NCBI RefSeq assembly: GCF_900114065.1 | Contig: NZ_FORS01000002.1 | Span: forward strand, 1-64,000 | Direction of reading: 5' to 3' | Length of the DNA stretch: 64,000 nucleotides | DNA from: Stutzerimonas kunmingensis | GTDB taxonomy: Bacteria > Pseudomonadota > Gammaproteobacteria > Pseudomonadales > Pseudomonadaceae | Shown here: positions 43,619-53,349 of the stretch, in pieces | Position numbering within the stretch: the first letter of the stretch is position 1 | Layout: the number at the start of each line of letters is the position of its first letter | Program-made: the position numbers and the translations under genes | The notes under the pieces: generated by a model | Seen by the model: the letters and a program-made list of their open reading frames with translations, nothing else | What the model was told of the DNA's origin: nothing | Databases searched by the model: none

Positions 43619-44725
43619 TCAGGGGCGGTCCGATGACCAGGCGATAAAGGACGGCGGGCTGGGTTTGCCCATCAGTGCCTTGTCGATCAGCTGCGACACG
43701 GTCTGCGCCGAGCGCTTCCAGGAGTAGCGCTCGACGTTGGCCAGGCCGAGGGTGCGCAGGTCATCGCGCAGGCGCGCGTCCTGCAGCACGTGGCGCATAC
43801 AGCGGGCAATGTCCTCGATGTTCAGCGGCTCGAAATAGAGCACGCTCTCGCCGAGCACTTCGGGTATCGACGCGGCCCGGGCGGCGATCACCGGACACCC
43901 GCAGGCCTGGGCCTCCAGCGGCGGAATGCCGAAGCCTTCGTAGAGCGAAGGGAACACGAAGGCGGTGGCGCCCTGGTATTCGCGCACCAGCTGATCGTCG
44001 TTCAGCCGGCCGAGAATGCGTACGCGTGGATTGCCATCAATGCTGGAGGTGGAGCCGGAGAACACCGAGTGCGAGTCGCCGACGATGTGCAGTTCCACGT
44101 CATCGAAGCCTTCCAGGCTGAGGAAGGCCGCGACCATCCGCGCGAAGTTCTTGTGCGCGTTCGGGGAGGACACCGCCAGCACGTATGGCCTGGCATTGCC
44201 GCTGCGATCCGCGCCACTCGGCGGATGGAACTTGGCCGCCACCGCATTGGGGACGACGCAGATCTTCTCGCTCGGGTAGCCGTAGTAGCGGGCGATTTCC
44301 TTGCGTGAGAAGTCGCTGACGGTGATCAGTGCCTTGATGCGCTTGAGCAGCAGCGGCGTGATGCCCTTGTAGACGCTGCGGAAGGTGCGCGAATAGCTTT
44401 CCGGATGGCGCACATAGGTGATGTCGTGATGGGTGGCGATCTGGTTGCGGTAGATCAGCGGTGCCGTGTTGCACAGTGACACCAGGGGCGGATAGCCATG
44501 GCGCGCCAGCCAGAGAGGCAGGTCCAGCTGTTCCCACAGATGCCCGTGGTTGCGGCCGATGCGCCGCACCTGCAGGCGCTCGGCGCTGGCGTGCATGCGG
44601 ATGTCGTCCGGTGCGACGAATGTCAGGTCCTTGCGCATGGCAGCAAGCTCCAGGCAGACCTGTTCGGCAAAACGTTGCACACCGCGGGTTTCCTGGGTCA
44701 GGAAACGGGCGTTGATGGCGATCAT
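43619..44725 (-). CDS. Glycosyltransferase family 4 (mannosyltransferase-like)
   Basis: A 368-residue GT-B enzyme. It opens IAINARFLTQETRGVQRFAEQVCLELA, a start seen in mannosyl/rhamnosyltransferases of exopolysaccharide loci. The donor site has YVLAVSSPNAHKNFARMVAAF and the glutamate loop YEGFGIPPLEAQACGCPVIA. Length is normal. A 195-bp non-coding gap precedes it, holding nothing recognised. Confidence 0.9.
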   Translation of the reverse strand: MIAINARFLTQETRGVQRFAEQVCLELAAMRKDLTFVAPDDIRMHASAERLQVRRIGRNHGHLWEQLDLPLWLARHGYPPLVSLCNTAPLIYRNQIATHHDITYVRHPESYSRTFRSVYKGITPLLLKRIKALITVSDFSRKEIARYYGYPSEKICVVPNAVAAKFHPPSGADRSGNARPYVLAVSSPNAHKNFARMVAAFLSLEGFDDVELHIVGDSHSVFSGSTSSIDGNPRVRILGRLNDDQLVREYQGATAFVFPSLYEGFGIPPLEAQACGCPVIAARAASIPEVLGESVLYFEPLNIEDIARCMRHVLQDARLRDDLRTLGLANVERYSWKRSAQTVSQLIDKALMGKPSPPSFIAWSSDRP

Positions 44726-44920
44726 GTAGGGCTCTCCTTGCGGGGATGGTGTGCGCCGCCGGTTGCTGGCAAGCGGCGAACGCCGGCAGGTGGCGGCTTT
44801 GGCGACTGGCGAAGCGATGCGTGGTGCGTGGCGGTCAATGCGGGTTGGCCAGCGCGTGCTGGTCCGGTTGCGTTTCGCCTGGGTGGCCGGTCGTGCGGTC
44901 AGTGCATGTCGTGACAGGGG

Positions 44921-46243
44921 TCAACCGTCGTTCTGCACCGCGCGCAGGCTGATGATTTTCGGGAATCCATCGAGCTCCACCTCGGTGCTGCAGGCCTGGC
45001 CTTTGCCCGGACACTTCCACTCGGTACTGGTGACCACGCGGCCGTGCTGGGGCTGGGCGGTATCGATCAGCGCCACCTGGCCCGCCTGGCCTTCGGTGTT
45101 CTGCAGCTCCACGGTCCTCGGTTTGCCGGTGCTCCAGGCCACCATCAGTTCATCGTCTCCGCGGGCGAATCGCAGCATCACCACGTCACCCGGGGTTTTC
45201 TCTTCGCGGCTGAGGAAGCTGTACTGGCTGACGATCTGGCTGATGGAGGCGAGCACCGAATAAGCCGGCTTGAGGGTGAAGTCCTGCCGTACCAGGCCGA
45301 AGTTGTGTTCGCGCTCGGTCTTGTCGGTGCCATCGTTGCGGAAGTCGTACCACCACATGCCCTTGATGCTCGGCAGCGTCTTGGCCAGGAAGAAGGCGCG
45401 GGCGAGGTAGGCCGCCTGCAGGCTTTCATCGATGCCGCATGCGCCCTGGTGGGCAGGCCAGGCCATTTCCGTCAGGTAGAGCGGTACCGGGCGTCCGGCG
45501 GCGCGGGTCAGGTCCTTGTCGACCTCGCTCATCCATTCGATCCAGGCCTCTGGGGTGTTGCGCCGCCAGCCGCGGCAGTGCACGTAGGGATGCAAGGACA
45601 GGCCGTCCACCGATTGCATCAGGCCGTTCTCCAGCAGGCGCAGGGCGAAACCGGAGTCGATGCCCTGGCTGGTCACGGCGCCGGCGAGCACCTTGGCGCC
45701 GGGCGCGCGCTGCCGGATGATCCCGGACGCATCGGCGATCAGCCGCGCGTAATCCTGGGTGAATTCCGGGTCGCGCGGGTCCTCGACGTCCCATTCGTTC
45801 CAGATCTCGTAATAGGCGACCTTGCCTTTCAGCTCTTCGGTGATGAACTCGACATAGCGATTGAATGCCGCCCTTACCGGCTCGCTGCGGGGCTTTTCAC
45901 CACCGCCGTAGTGCGAGTTGCCGTAGCCGAGGATGAACTGGGTGCTTAGCCCGTGAGCGGCTGTTGCCTTCAGGTAACGGTGCCAGGATGGTTCGATCTT
46001 CAATTGCCCGGGCCGGCGTTCGACATAGGCCCAGTGGGCGTCGGTGCGCACGGAGGTGATGCCGGCATCGCGCATCATCGCGTAGGCGCGGCCGCTGGGG
46101 TCGCCCTTGTGCAGTTCATGGGCACATACGCCGACCACGAAAGGCTCCTCGGTGGTCTGGGCCGGTGTAAACGGAGCAAGGCCAAGCAAGCCGCCCAGCA
46201 GCAGGGTGTTGAGCGGGGTAGAGCGCTTCGTCATGTGGATCAT
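44921..46243 (-). CDS. PslG-like glycoside hydrolase, exported
   Basis: A 440-residue exported glycosidase with a Sec signal (about 1-29). The TIM-barrel resembles PslG (GH39-type). The acid/base glutamate is E150 in YYEIWNEWDVED and the nucleophile E259 in LYLTEMAWPAHQG. MWWYDFRNDG is a further barrel motif, and a beta-sandwich tail follows from about 345. PslG-type enzymes cut their own exopolysaccharide in the periplasm and influence chain length and biofilm release. The alternative start at M4 is equally possible. It sits directly downstream of wzy. Confidence 0.85.
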   Translation of the reverse strand: MIHMTKRSTPLNTLLLGGLLGLAPFTPAQTTEEPFVVGVCAHELHKGDPSGRAYAMMRDAGITSVRTDAHWAYVERRPGQLKIEPSWHRYLKATAAHGLSTQFILGYGNSHYGGGEKPRSEPVRAAFNRYVEFITEELKGKVAYYEIWNEWDVEDPRDPEFTQDYARLIADASGIIRQRAPGAKVLAGAVTSQGIDSGFALRLLENGLMQSVDGLSLHPYVHCRGWRRNTPEAWIEWMSEVDKDLTRAAGRPVPLYLTEMAWPAHQGACGIDESLQAAYLARAFFLAKTLPSIKGMWWYDFRNDGTDKTEREHNFGLVRQDFTLKPAYSVLASISQIVSQYSFLSREEKTPGDVVMLRFARGDDELMVAWSTGKPRTVELQNTEGQAGQVALIDTAQPQHGRVVTSTEWKCPGKGQACSTEVELDGFPKIISLRAVQNDG

Positions 46244-46258
46244 CCGTGAAGGTAGGTC

Positions 46259-47557
46259 TCAGGTCAGGTGCTGCAACTCGGGCAGCCGTTGCGCCGCCAG
46301 GTTGTTGCTCGGGGCGCGGGCCGGGGTCAGCACGTGGGAGATCGCCAGGCCCAGGAACAGCGTGGCGATGGACACCTCCAGTACATCCGTGGCCCAGGCC
46401 ACCAGGCAGATGCAGAAAACGATCGGCAGCAACGCGCTGCGCAGTCGCGAGCCCCGTTCATGCAGGCGCAGCATCAGCGGAAAGGTCAGCAGGTAGAGCA
46501 GCACACCGAACACGCCGAGCATTCCCCACAGGTACAGCGCGGTATTGTCGGCAATGCTCAGCAACTCCAGCCCGGGTACGGGATAGACCTTGCCAGTGCT
46601 GCCCACCGCGCCGAATCCCGCGCCCCACCAGCCCCATCCCTCACGGGTGATGACCTCGATGAAGTTCGGCCAGCTGTTGATCAGACGGTCGGCGAACGAG
46701 GCCAGCAGCGAGCCGTTGTTGGCGGCGTTGGGGTCCAGGCTGAGCACCAGGCTGGCCATCGGCAGCATCAGGCCGACCAGCACTGCGACGAGAAACGCAG
46801 TGGCGCTGGCGAAGCGGTAGGCCGTGACGATCAGCATCAGCAGGGTCAGCACGTAGGCCGCCGCGGTGGATTTGTTGGTGGTCAGCACGATGCCGATCAG
46901 CGCTGCGATGTAGAGCATCAGGCGTAGCACGCGCGGCTGGATGAATGCGGCGATGAACAGACTGTAGATCGCGATCATCACCGACAGCGCGGTGGACATG
47001 CGGGCGAAGCCGCCGATGCGGTCGATGTCGTCGAACGCCCACGAGCGGTTGGCGCTCAGTTCCACCTCGCCGACCATGTAGCTGTAGCCCTTCCACGGCA
47101 CGCTGGTGAGCATGTCCAGGGCGATGCCGACGAAGCACGCAATCAGGCAGAAGCCGATGATTCGGCGCAGCAGCCCGAGCCGCAACTCCACATGGCGGCC
47201 GCAAATCAGACCGAACAGCAGCGGAATGTAGATGAACAGGCTGAAACCGATGTTGGCCAGTTCGGCGCCATGCATCAGTGCCAGCTGGGCGGAAGTGACA
47301 AGCCCCAGCAGCACCAGCCAGAACGCCGGCCAGCCGCGGTAGCGCAGCAGCTCCAGGCCCAGTGCGATCAGGCAGGCAACCTTGGGCAGGTACAGCAGCC
47401 AGGAGACTCCGGCCATGTCGAAGTAGTAGCGCAGGGCGCCGGAGAAGGTTTCAGTCAGCAGCAGCGAGGCGACGACCAGCGTCAACAATGTCGGCTTGTC
47501 GAAGGCCAACGGGTTCGAGTCGCGTCGCCGCGGGGTAATCAGCAGGCTCTGGTTCAT
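46259..47557 (-). CDS. O-antigen polymerase/ligase-like membrane protein (Wzy)
   Basis: A 432-residue protein with about 12 membrane helices and one large periplasmic loop between about 285 and 345 (NAANNGSLLASFADRLINSWPNF, EGWGWWGAGFGAVGS), the pattern of Wzy/WaaL proteins. With Wzx and Wzc in the same operon, repeat-unit polymerase is the best reading. The start MNQSLLITPRRR lies inside the 3' end of the upstream glycosyltransferase gene, giving a 107-bp overlap in another frame. The frame also runs on upstream within that gene, but that part is not membrane-like. Confidence 0.84.
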   Translation of the reverse strand: MNQSLLITPRRRDSNPLAFDKPTLLTLVVASLLLTETFSGALRYYFDMAGVSWLLYLPKVACLIALGLELLRYRGWPAFWLVLLGLVTSAQLALMHGAELANIGFSLFIYIPLLFGLICGRHVELRLGLLRRIIGFCLIACFVGIALDMLTSVPWKGYSYMVGEVELSANRSWAFDDIDRIGGFARMSTALSVMIAIYSLFIAAFIQPRVLRLMLYIAALIGIVLTTNKSTAAAYVLTLLMLIVTAYRFASATAFLVAVLVGLMLPMASLVLSLDPNAANNGSLLASFADRLINSWPNFIEVITREGWGWWGAGFGAVGSTGKVYPVPGLELLSIADNTALYLWGMLGVFGVLLYLLTFPLMLRLHERGSRLRSALLPIVFCICLVAWATDVLEVSIATLFLGLAISHVLTPARAPSNNLAAQRLPELQHLT

Positions 47558-48761
47558 GGTGGATTCTCGTTCCCTGAAGTGTTTCACGCAGGATGGTCTG
47601 GTATTGATCCAGCATGCGTTCCATATCCAGCAGCGGCAGCACGCTGGCCCGTGCCTGGCTGGCGAGCCGCTGCCGCAGTGCGCCGTCGATGTAGAGCCAG
47701 AGCATGGCGATGCCGAGTGAGTCGGGATCATCGGGCGAGCAGAGCAGGCCGTTGCATTCGTCGCGGATGATCTCCGGCAGCCCGCCCATATTGCTGGCGA
47801 TCACCGGCAGGTTGTTGGCGCAGCCTTCGACGGCCACCAGGCCGAACGGCTCGCCCCACAGCGACGGCACTACCAGCACGTCGATGTTCTGCATGAACTC
47901 GTCGCTGTCGCAGTAGCCGAGAAAGCTGACCTTCTTCGGATCGGCCATGGCCTTCAGCCGGGCTTCGTAGTCCAGCTTGCCGCGCCCGGCGATATCCAGC
48001 CGCGCATCGATGTCCAGCCGCTGGAACTGCTCGATCAGCCAGCCGACGCCCTTGTTCTCCGACAGCGTGCCGATATAGCCGAAGCGCAGTGGATGGTTGC
48101 TGCGCTGCCTGGGCTTGCTGCCCTGACCGGGATTGGCCGGCGTGCAGTTGTGCACCACATGCTGGCGCGCGCCACTGAAATAGCCCTGTGCGGTGATGCG
48201 TTCGAGCACGAAGCGGCTGACGCCGATCGCCGTGGCCACTTGCGCTGAGGCGCCGGCGTGGCGGAGACGGAACACCGAACACATACCGCACTGGCGCTGG
48301 CAGCTCTTGCCGTGGTTGAACATGGTGTCCTTCGGGCAGAGCAGGTACAGGTCGTGCAGCACCTGGACGATCGGCAGGCCGGCGGCGGTGATTTCGTCCC
48401 AGGCGGAAATCGACCAGCCGGTGAGGTTGTTGCAGACCACGATATCCGGCTGCTCCCGCGCGATCACCTCGCGCACGTGACAGCGCATGTCGCGGTTGTA
48501 GCGGTCCCGGTAGTGCCAGCCGAGGCGGGCGACGCGACTCGGGCGCTGCTGGGTGTAATGCCAGTAGCTGTTCGCCAGGTTGGCGCGATAGACCCGCACA
48601 CCGTCCTGAATCTGCATGTTCAGCCCGGCATCCGGGCCGGTCGCCAGCACTGCCACCTCACAACCACGCCGCTGCAACCCTTCGGCCAGGTGCCGGAGGA
48701 TGACTTCTGCGCCGCCGCCGACATGCGGGATGTAGAACGCATTGAGGAATAGGATCTTCAT
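47451..48761 (-). CDS. Glycosyltransferase family 4
   Basis: A 436-residue GT-B glycosyltransferase. Start KILFLNAFYIPHVGGGAEVILRHLAEGL, then a cysteine-rich insertion near 165-180 (CQRQCGMCSVFR) seen in a subgroup of GT4 enzymes. The donor site is YIGTLSENKGVGWLIEQF and the glutamate loop GEPFGLVAVEGCANNLPVIASN. The last 35 residues (after RETLQGTRIHH) look unlike the family and overlap the start of wzy by 107 bp, so they may be a run-on created by loss of an earlier stop. Confidence 0.87.
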   Translation of the reverse strand: MKILFLNAFYIPHVGGGAEVILRHLAEGLQRRGCEVAVLATGPDAGLNMQIQDGVRVYRANLANSYWHYTQQRPSRVARLGWHYRDRYNRDMRCHVREVIAREQPDIVVCNNLTGWSISAWDEITAAGLPIVQVLHDLYLLCPKDTMFNHGKSCQRQCGMCSVFRLRHAGASAQVATAIGVSRFVLERITAQGYFSGARQHVVHNCTPANPGQGSKPRQRSNHPLRFGYIGTLSENKGVGWLIEQFQRLDIDARLDIAGRGKLDYEARLKAMADPKKVSFLGYCDSDEFMQNIDVLVVPSLWGEPFGLVAVEGCANNLPVIASNMGGLPEIIRDECNGLLCSPDDPDSLGIAMLWLYIDGALRQRLASQARASVLPLLDMERMLDQYQTILRETLQGTRIHHEPEPADYPAATRLEPVGLRQADIVDAGRRLAAAD

Positions 48762-48823
48762 CGGTTGGCTCGCTCATTGAACCTGTCAGGCTGCTCGCAT
48801 GGCCCTACGGGCACTCGCCTGGC

Positions 48824-49333
48824 TCAGGAGTAGCACTGGAGATAACGGGTGGGTACCCGGACCTTCTGCTCACGCTGCAGCAGGTTGAGCAGGATGACGG
48901 AGCGTTCTTCGCCGTCGCTGCTGACGAAGATCGCTTCGATGTCGCTGAAGCTGCCCCCGCTGACCTGGACCCGTTCGCCGGGTGAGAACGGCGCCGCCGC
49001 CATGGTCTGCGGCTGGGCGAGGCGCTGTCGCAACTGTTCGATCAGCTCGTCGCGTACCGGCGTCGGCTGGCCGCCGAAGGTCACCACGCGGCTGACACCA
49101 CGGGTAGAGCGGATCGGGTACCAGTTGTCGTGAATGCAATCCAGGCGGATGAACAGGTAGCCCGGAAACAGCGCCTCGCCGGACTTGGCCCCCTGTGAGC
49201 CGCGCAGGGGCGCAGGCGCCTTGAGCGGGCGGTAGCACTCGAAGTGCTGGCGCTGCAGGTGCTCCTCGGCGCGGGCCTCCTGGCGAGGCTTGGTCTGGAT
49301 CAGGTACCAGCGTGCGGTAATGCTCGGTGTCAT
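48824..49333 (-). CDS. rfaH: Transcription antitermination protein RfaH
   Basis: A 169-residue NusG paralogue. The N-terminal NGN domain (about 7-108) begins ARWYLIQTKPRQEARAEEHLQRQHFECYRP and includes ALFPGYLFIRL. A linker follows, then a KOW-type C-terminal domain (about 118-169; FSPGERVQVSGGSFSDIEAIF). RfaH is recruited to RNA polymerase at ops pauses and prevents termination in long surface-polysaccharide operons. Here it lies inside such an operon, whose leader has an ops core at 57111-57119, so it may drive its own operon. AAGGA precedes the ATG. Confidence 0.93.
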   Translation of the reverse strand: MTPSITARWYLIQTKPRQEARAEEHLQRQHFECYRPLKAPAPLRGSQGAKSGEALFPGYLFIRLDCIHDNWYPIRSTRGVSRVVTFGGQPTPVRDELIEQLRQRLAQPQTMAAAPFSPGERVQVSGGSFSDIEAIFVSSDGEERSVILLNLLQREQKVRVPTRYLQCYS

Positions 49334-49388
49334 GGGGATGTCCTTCCCTGATTGGCCTGCCCAAATCCCGATGGCAGGCGGAATGTCG

Positions 49389-50132
49389 TCACGCCAGTGT
49401 CAGCGTTGCCCTTTTTTCCTGTCCCTCGACCACGCTGAAGCGCTGCAGCAATTCCTTGATCTCTTCGCGGCTGTTGAACATCAGCACGTCGATGATCGAC
49501 AGCGACGGCACGAACGGATGCTTGAGCTGCGCGTAGGTGACCTCATCCATGCGCAGGAAACGCAGCAGCAGGCCGTCGGCGCGGAAGCGGGCAGGGCAGT
49601 ACAGCTCCATGCCGCCGATGGGGTTGAGGTAGAGCTCGCCGTCCATGCGATGGGTGATCTGGATGACGCGGTCCTGCATGTCCATCTTCGCCGGCAAGCC
49701 CAGGCTGGAGCCGCGGTAGATCGGCGTGCGGATGTTCAGGTAGGCGCAGAGGCAGCGCAGCGAGTTTTCGGTGAACAGCGCCAGATTGCGTTCCGGGCAC
49801 TGCAGGATGCCGCGGATCAGCGGCAGCACCGCGTCGCGCTGGGGTGCCTTGGCGTAGCAACGCTCGAGGGTCAGCATCAGCCCCGCGGCTTCCTTGTCGA
49901 AGTCGTCGCAGAGCCAGCGCTCGTTGATGCGCTCGGTCTGGTGGCCCTTCTTCAGCGGGAAGCTGATGAGCTTGGGTTGGCCATTGACGAGAATCCGGTT
50001 GCGGTTCATCCAGGAGCCCCTGACGAATTGCAGGTCGTCACCCAGCACGAACACGTTGCTGAGTGCGATCAACTGAAAATAGCCCAGGTAGGGAAATAGG
50101 TAGGGCTGCATCATCGAGACGGTTCTGAGCAC
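49389..50132 (-). CDS. WbqC family protein
   Basis: A 247-residue WbqC-family protein: SMMQPYLFPYLGYFQLIALSN at the N-terminus, then MNRNRILVNGQPKLISFPLKKG, with conserved His/Asp-rich positions. The family occurs in O-antigen and capsule loci and is thought to act in amino-sugar modification, but no reaction is proven. The GTG start (VLRTVSMM) is chosen because GGAGG lies 6 bp upstream. Starting at the later ATGs would place the ribosome binding site too far off. Co-occurrence with a DegT aminotransferase fits amino-sugar decoration. Confidence 0.86.
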   Translation of the reverse strand: MLRTVSMMQPYLFPYLGYFQLIALSNVFVLGDDLQFVRGSWMNRNRILVNGQPKLISFPLKKGHQTERINERWLCDDFDKEAAGLMLTLERCYAKAPQRDAVLPLIRGILQCPERNLALFTENSLRCLCAYLNIRTPIYRGSSLGLPAKMDMQDRVIQITHRMDGELYLNPIGGMELYCPARFRADGLLLRFLRMDEVTYAQLKHPFVPSLSIIDVLMFNSREEIKELLQRFSVVEGQEKRATLTLA

Positions 50133-50154
50133 GGTGCACCTCCTTGTCTGGCGA

Positions 50155-52365
50155 TCAGGCTTGCTGGGTGTAGGTGTAATAGCCGTAGGCGCCACTGTCG
50201 TACGGCGAGGTCGAGGCCTTGCGCTTCACGGCATTGAGGATCACGCCCTTGAGCAGCACGCCGTTCTGCGCGAGCCGCCGCTTGGATGCATCGATCTGCG
50301 AGCTGGTGCTGAGGCCGAAGCGGGCCACCAACAGGTTGGTGCCCGACTGCTGGGCGACCAGTACGGCGTCAGTCACCGCGAGCACCGGTGGCGTATCGAT
50401 GATGATGAAGTCGTAGAGCTTTTCCGCTTCACGCAGCAGGCGGGAGAAGTTGTCGTGCATCAGCAGTTCGGACGGATTCGGCGCGGAGAACCCGGCGGAG
50501 ATGAAGTGCAGGTTCTTCTGCTCGGTGCGGTTGGTGATCTCCGCCAGGTTCAGGCCACTGGCCAGTGCATCCGACAGCCCGTGACGCGGCGCCATGCCGA
50601 ACAGGGTATGCAGGTAGCCGCGGCGCATGTCGGCATCAATCAGCAGCACGCGCTGGCCGGTCTGCGCGATCACCGCAGCAAGGTTGCTGGACACGAACGA
50701 CTTGCCAACCGAAGGGGTCGGGCTGGTGATCATCAGCACTTTGTTGCGCGCCTCGAGCATGGCGAACTTGAGGCTGGTACGCAGGCTGCGCAGCGATTCG
50801 ACCGCCAGATCGGTCGGTTCGGTGAGGCTGAGCAGTCGGGTCTTGCCGTCGCGGCTCTTGCGGCTGCGATTGAGCTGATCCTGAGAGGCGCTGTAGGGCA
50901 GGCCGGCATAAACCGGTACGCCAAGCTTCTCGATCACGTCCGGGCTTTCCACACCGCGGTAGAAGGCCTGGCGCAGCAGGATGACTGCCGCCGAGACGAG
51001 CAGGCCGACGAAGATCGCGATGGCCACCACCAGCGGTTTGACCGGTTTCGACGGCTTCTCGATCATCGAGTAGGCGTTGTCGATGATGCGCACGTTGCCG
51101 ATGGTGCCGGCGCGCAGGATGTCTTGCTCCTGTGCCTGGTTCATCAGCAGCGTGTAGGTCTGGGTCGTGACTTCCATGTCACGTTGGAGGCGTAGCAACT
51201 CCTGCTGCGTCATGGGGAGGGCGTCGACCTTCTTCAGCAGCTGTGCCTTTTGCGCCTGCAGCTCGTTCATCTGGGTGATCAGCGTGCGATAGGTCGGGTG
51301 CTCGCGGGTATAGAGGCGGTCGTACTCCACGCGCTTGAGCGACAGTTCGGATATCTGCGTTTCCAGCGCGACGATCTGGTCCAGCACGCCCTTGGTCTCG
51401 ATGCTGATATCCACCGACTTGGAGCTGGTCTGGTAGGCATTCAGCGCGGCTTCGGCCTTCTCCAGCTCCTTGCGTACCTGAGGTAGTTGAGAGCGCAGGA
51501 AGTCCAGGCGCTGGGCCGCCTCGGCGGAGCTGCGCTGGATGTTCTGGCTGACGTACAGCCGGCTGATCTCGTCCAGCACATGGCTGGCCAGCTGCGGGTC
51601 CGGGTCTTCCAGGGACATGTAGATGATCCCGGAATCCTTGCCGGCCTCGCCGACCTTCAAGCGGTTCTGGTAATCCAGCGCGGTGGTCTGCGGGCGGTTC
51701 CTGACTAGCTGGAATTCGGTGCCAGGGCGCGCTTCCAGCTGGGCGATCTGAACCTTGAAACCCTGGTTCTCCACGGCCTGATTGACCTGGCCGCGCAGAA
51801 CCAGCTGCTGCTCGTCGTCATGCAGCGTGAAGCTGCCGGCCGTGCCGGCGATCAACGTCAGCTCCACGCCCAGATACGCTTCGGGCACATCGAGCTGGAA
51901 TACTTCGAGCTTTTCCCCACCCCAGGCATAGCCGGTCAAGCCGAACAGCGGGGTGGCCAGCGCGCCATCAGTCGCCGGGTCGTGCTTGCGCGCCATGAAT
52001 GCGCCGAACACCGGGAAGTGATGGGGTTTGGCGACGATGTAGAGCTTTAGCTCCTCGACGGCTCTGCCGAGCACGGCGCGGGATTTGAGCAGGGAGATTT
52101 CAGTGACCGCCTGGGACACCGAATCCGGCCGGGCCGATATTTCCGGCACGCCGGTGATCGCGGCTTTTTTCGGTTCGATCTGGATCATCGCGGTCGCCTG
52201 GTAGATCGGCGTGGCGATCAGGGCATAGAGCACGCCCAGTGCAGCGAAAAAGCCGGTAATGGTGATGATCAGCGCCTTGTGATCGTAGGCGGTGCGCATT
52301 ATTCCGGCGAGGTCGATGCGGTTGTCCGCGTCATATTCCAGCGAAGAGCGGGTCCAGGCAGTCAT
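50155..52365 (-). CDS. wzc: Polysaccharide co-polymerase with tyrosine autokinase domain (Wzc-like)
   Basis: A 736-residue inner-membrane protein. TM1 is about 31-53, a periplasmic Wzz/coiled-coil region runs to 440, TM2 is about 444-465, and the cytoplasmic BY-kinase follows. The kinase has Walker A SPTPSVGKS (548-556), Walker A' VLLIDADMRRG (573-583) and Walker B FIIIDTPP (653-660). A C-terminal tyrosine cluster (Y722, 727, 729, 730, 732) is the autophosphorylation tail. It controls chain length and export of Wzy-made polymer. The usual partner phosphatase Wzb and outer-membrane channel Wza are not in this locus. Confidence 0.94.
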   Translation of the reverse strand: MTAWTRSSLEYDADNRIDLAGIMRTAYDHKALIITITGFFAALGVLYALIATPIYQATAMIQIEPKKAAITGVPEISARPDSVSQAVTEISLLKSRAVLGRAVEELKLYIVAKPHHFPVFGAFMARKHDPATDGALATPLFGLTGYAWGGEKLEVFQLDVPEAYLGVELTLIAGTAGSFTLHDDEQQLVLRGQVNQAVENQGFKVQIAQLEARPGTEFQLVRNRPQTTALDYQNRLKVGEAGKDSGIIYMSLEDPDPQLASHVLDEISRLYVSQNIQRSSAEAAQRLDFLRSQLPQVRKELEKAEAALNAYQTSSKSVDISIETKGVLDQIVALETQISELSLKRVEYDRLYTREHPTYRTLITQMNELQAQKAQLLKKVDALPMTQQELLRLQRDMEVTTQTYTLLMNQAQEQDILRAGTIGNVRIIDNAYSMIEKPSKPVKPLVVAIAIFVGLLVSAAVILLRQAFYRGVESPDVIEKLGVPVYAGLPYSASQDQLNRSRKSRDGKTRLLSLTEPTDLAVESLRSLRTSLKFAMLEARNKVLMITSPTPSVGKSFVSSNLAAVIAQTGQRVLLIDADMRRGYLHTLFGMAPRHGLSDALASGLNLAEITNRTEQKNLHFISAGFSAPNPSELLMHDNFSRLLREAEKLYDFIIIDTPPVLAVTDAVLVAQQSGTNLLVARFGLSTSSQIDASKRRLAQNGVLLKGVILNAVKRKASTSPYDSGAYGYYTYTQQA

Positions 52366-52416
52366 TGGGAATCCTTCCTCATGGTGCGTTTTTGCAAAGA
52401 AGCGGGGTCGGGCTGA

Positions 52417-53349
52417 TCAGCTCCTGGCCAGCCGTGGGCTCAACCGGCGCAGCAGGTTGAGGCTGATGTTCTGGGCGATGGTTGAAAGCGCCTGGATCTT
52501 GCTGAACGGCGAGATCAGCGACAGGCACTCGCCGAACACCTGGATCAGGAAGTACTCGTAGAGCGCGTTGTTGCCGATGCGGTTGTAGTAGCGCGCCAGG
52601 GAGTAGTGGGCATGCATGGCCATCTGGATGCGCTGCCGGCTCGGCTGCATGGAGAAGATGCCACCCTCGTGTACCCGGTAGGCGGCGGGGCTGATGCCTT
52701 CCATGAACTTGCCTTTGCCGTAGGCGCCGAGCAGCGACCACCAGCAGATATCCAGCACCTTCACGCCGAGCAATTCCGGTGGCAGTTCCTGAATCAGGTT
52801 GCGAAAGCACACGGTCAGCGTCGAGAGCGGGCGGCCCTGCATCAGTTCCAGCGCCGTGGCGTCCTTGCGCAGTTTTCCGGTCAGCTGCGGGCTCTGGATG
52901 ATGCCCTGGCTGTTGAACATGAACGCATCGTGATAAGTGATCACGTAGTCACGATGCTGCTCGAGAAAGTCCACCTGCTGCTGCAGCTTGGTCGGGTCGG
53001 TCCAGTAGTCGTCGCCTTCGCAATAGGCGATGTATTTGCCCCCCGCACGGGCGAACAGCCGCGTGCTGAATGGCACGCCGAGGCTGAACTGATTCTGTGT
53101 CTGGTAGATCGGCTTGATGATGCTGGGGTAGCGCGCCGCGTAGTCGGCGATGATCGCGGCGGTGGTGTCAGTCGAGGCGTCGTCGTGGACGATCACCTCG
53201 AAAGGGAAATCCGTTTCCTGCTGGAGGAAGCTCTCCAGCGCCTTCCTTATAAAGGATGCGTGGTTGTAGGCCAGGCAGACGACGCTCAGCAGCGGTTCGG
53301 TCTTGCCGCCCCAACGTTCAATCAAGGCTTGCTCGCTCTTCAATTCCAT
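52417..53349 (-). CDS. Glycosyltransferase family 2
   Basis: A 310-residue inverting GT-A glycosyltransferase. LLSVVCLAYNHASFIRKALESFLQQ opens the domain, VIVHDDASTDTT is the first Asp motif, and CEGDDYWTDPTKLQQQ is the DxD-type metal/donor site. This is the pattern of O-antigen GT2 enzymes. Its first codons overlap the end of the flippase gene by 32 bp, implying translational coupling. Confidence 0.92.
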   Translation of the reverse strand: MELKSEQALIERWGGKTEPLLSVVCLAYNHASFIRKALESFLQQETDFPFEVIVHDDASTDTTAAIIADYAARYPSIIKPIYQTQNQFSLGVPFSTRLFARAGGKYIAYCEGDDYWTDPTKLQQQVDFLEQHRDYVITYHDAFMFNSQGIIQSPQLTGKLRKDATALELMQGRPLSTLTVCFRNLIQELPPELLGVKVLDICWWSLLGAYGKGKFMEGISPAAYRVHEGGIFSMQPSRQRIQMAMHAHYSLARYYNRIGNNALYEYFLIQVFGECLSLISPFSKIQALSTIAQNISLNLLRRLSPRLARS

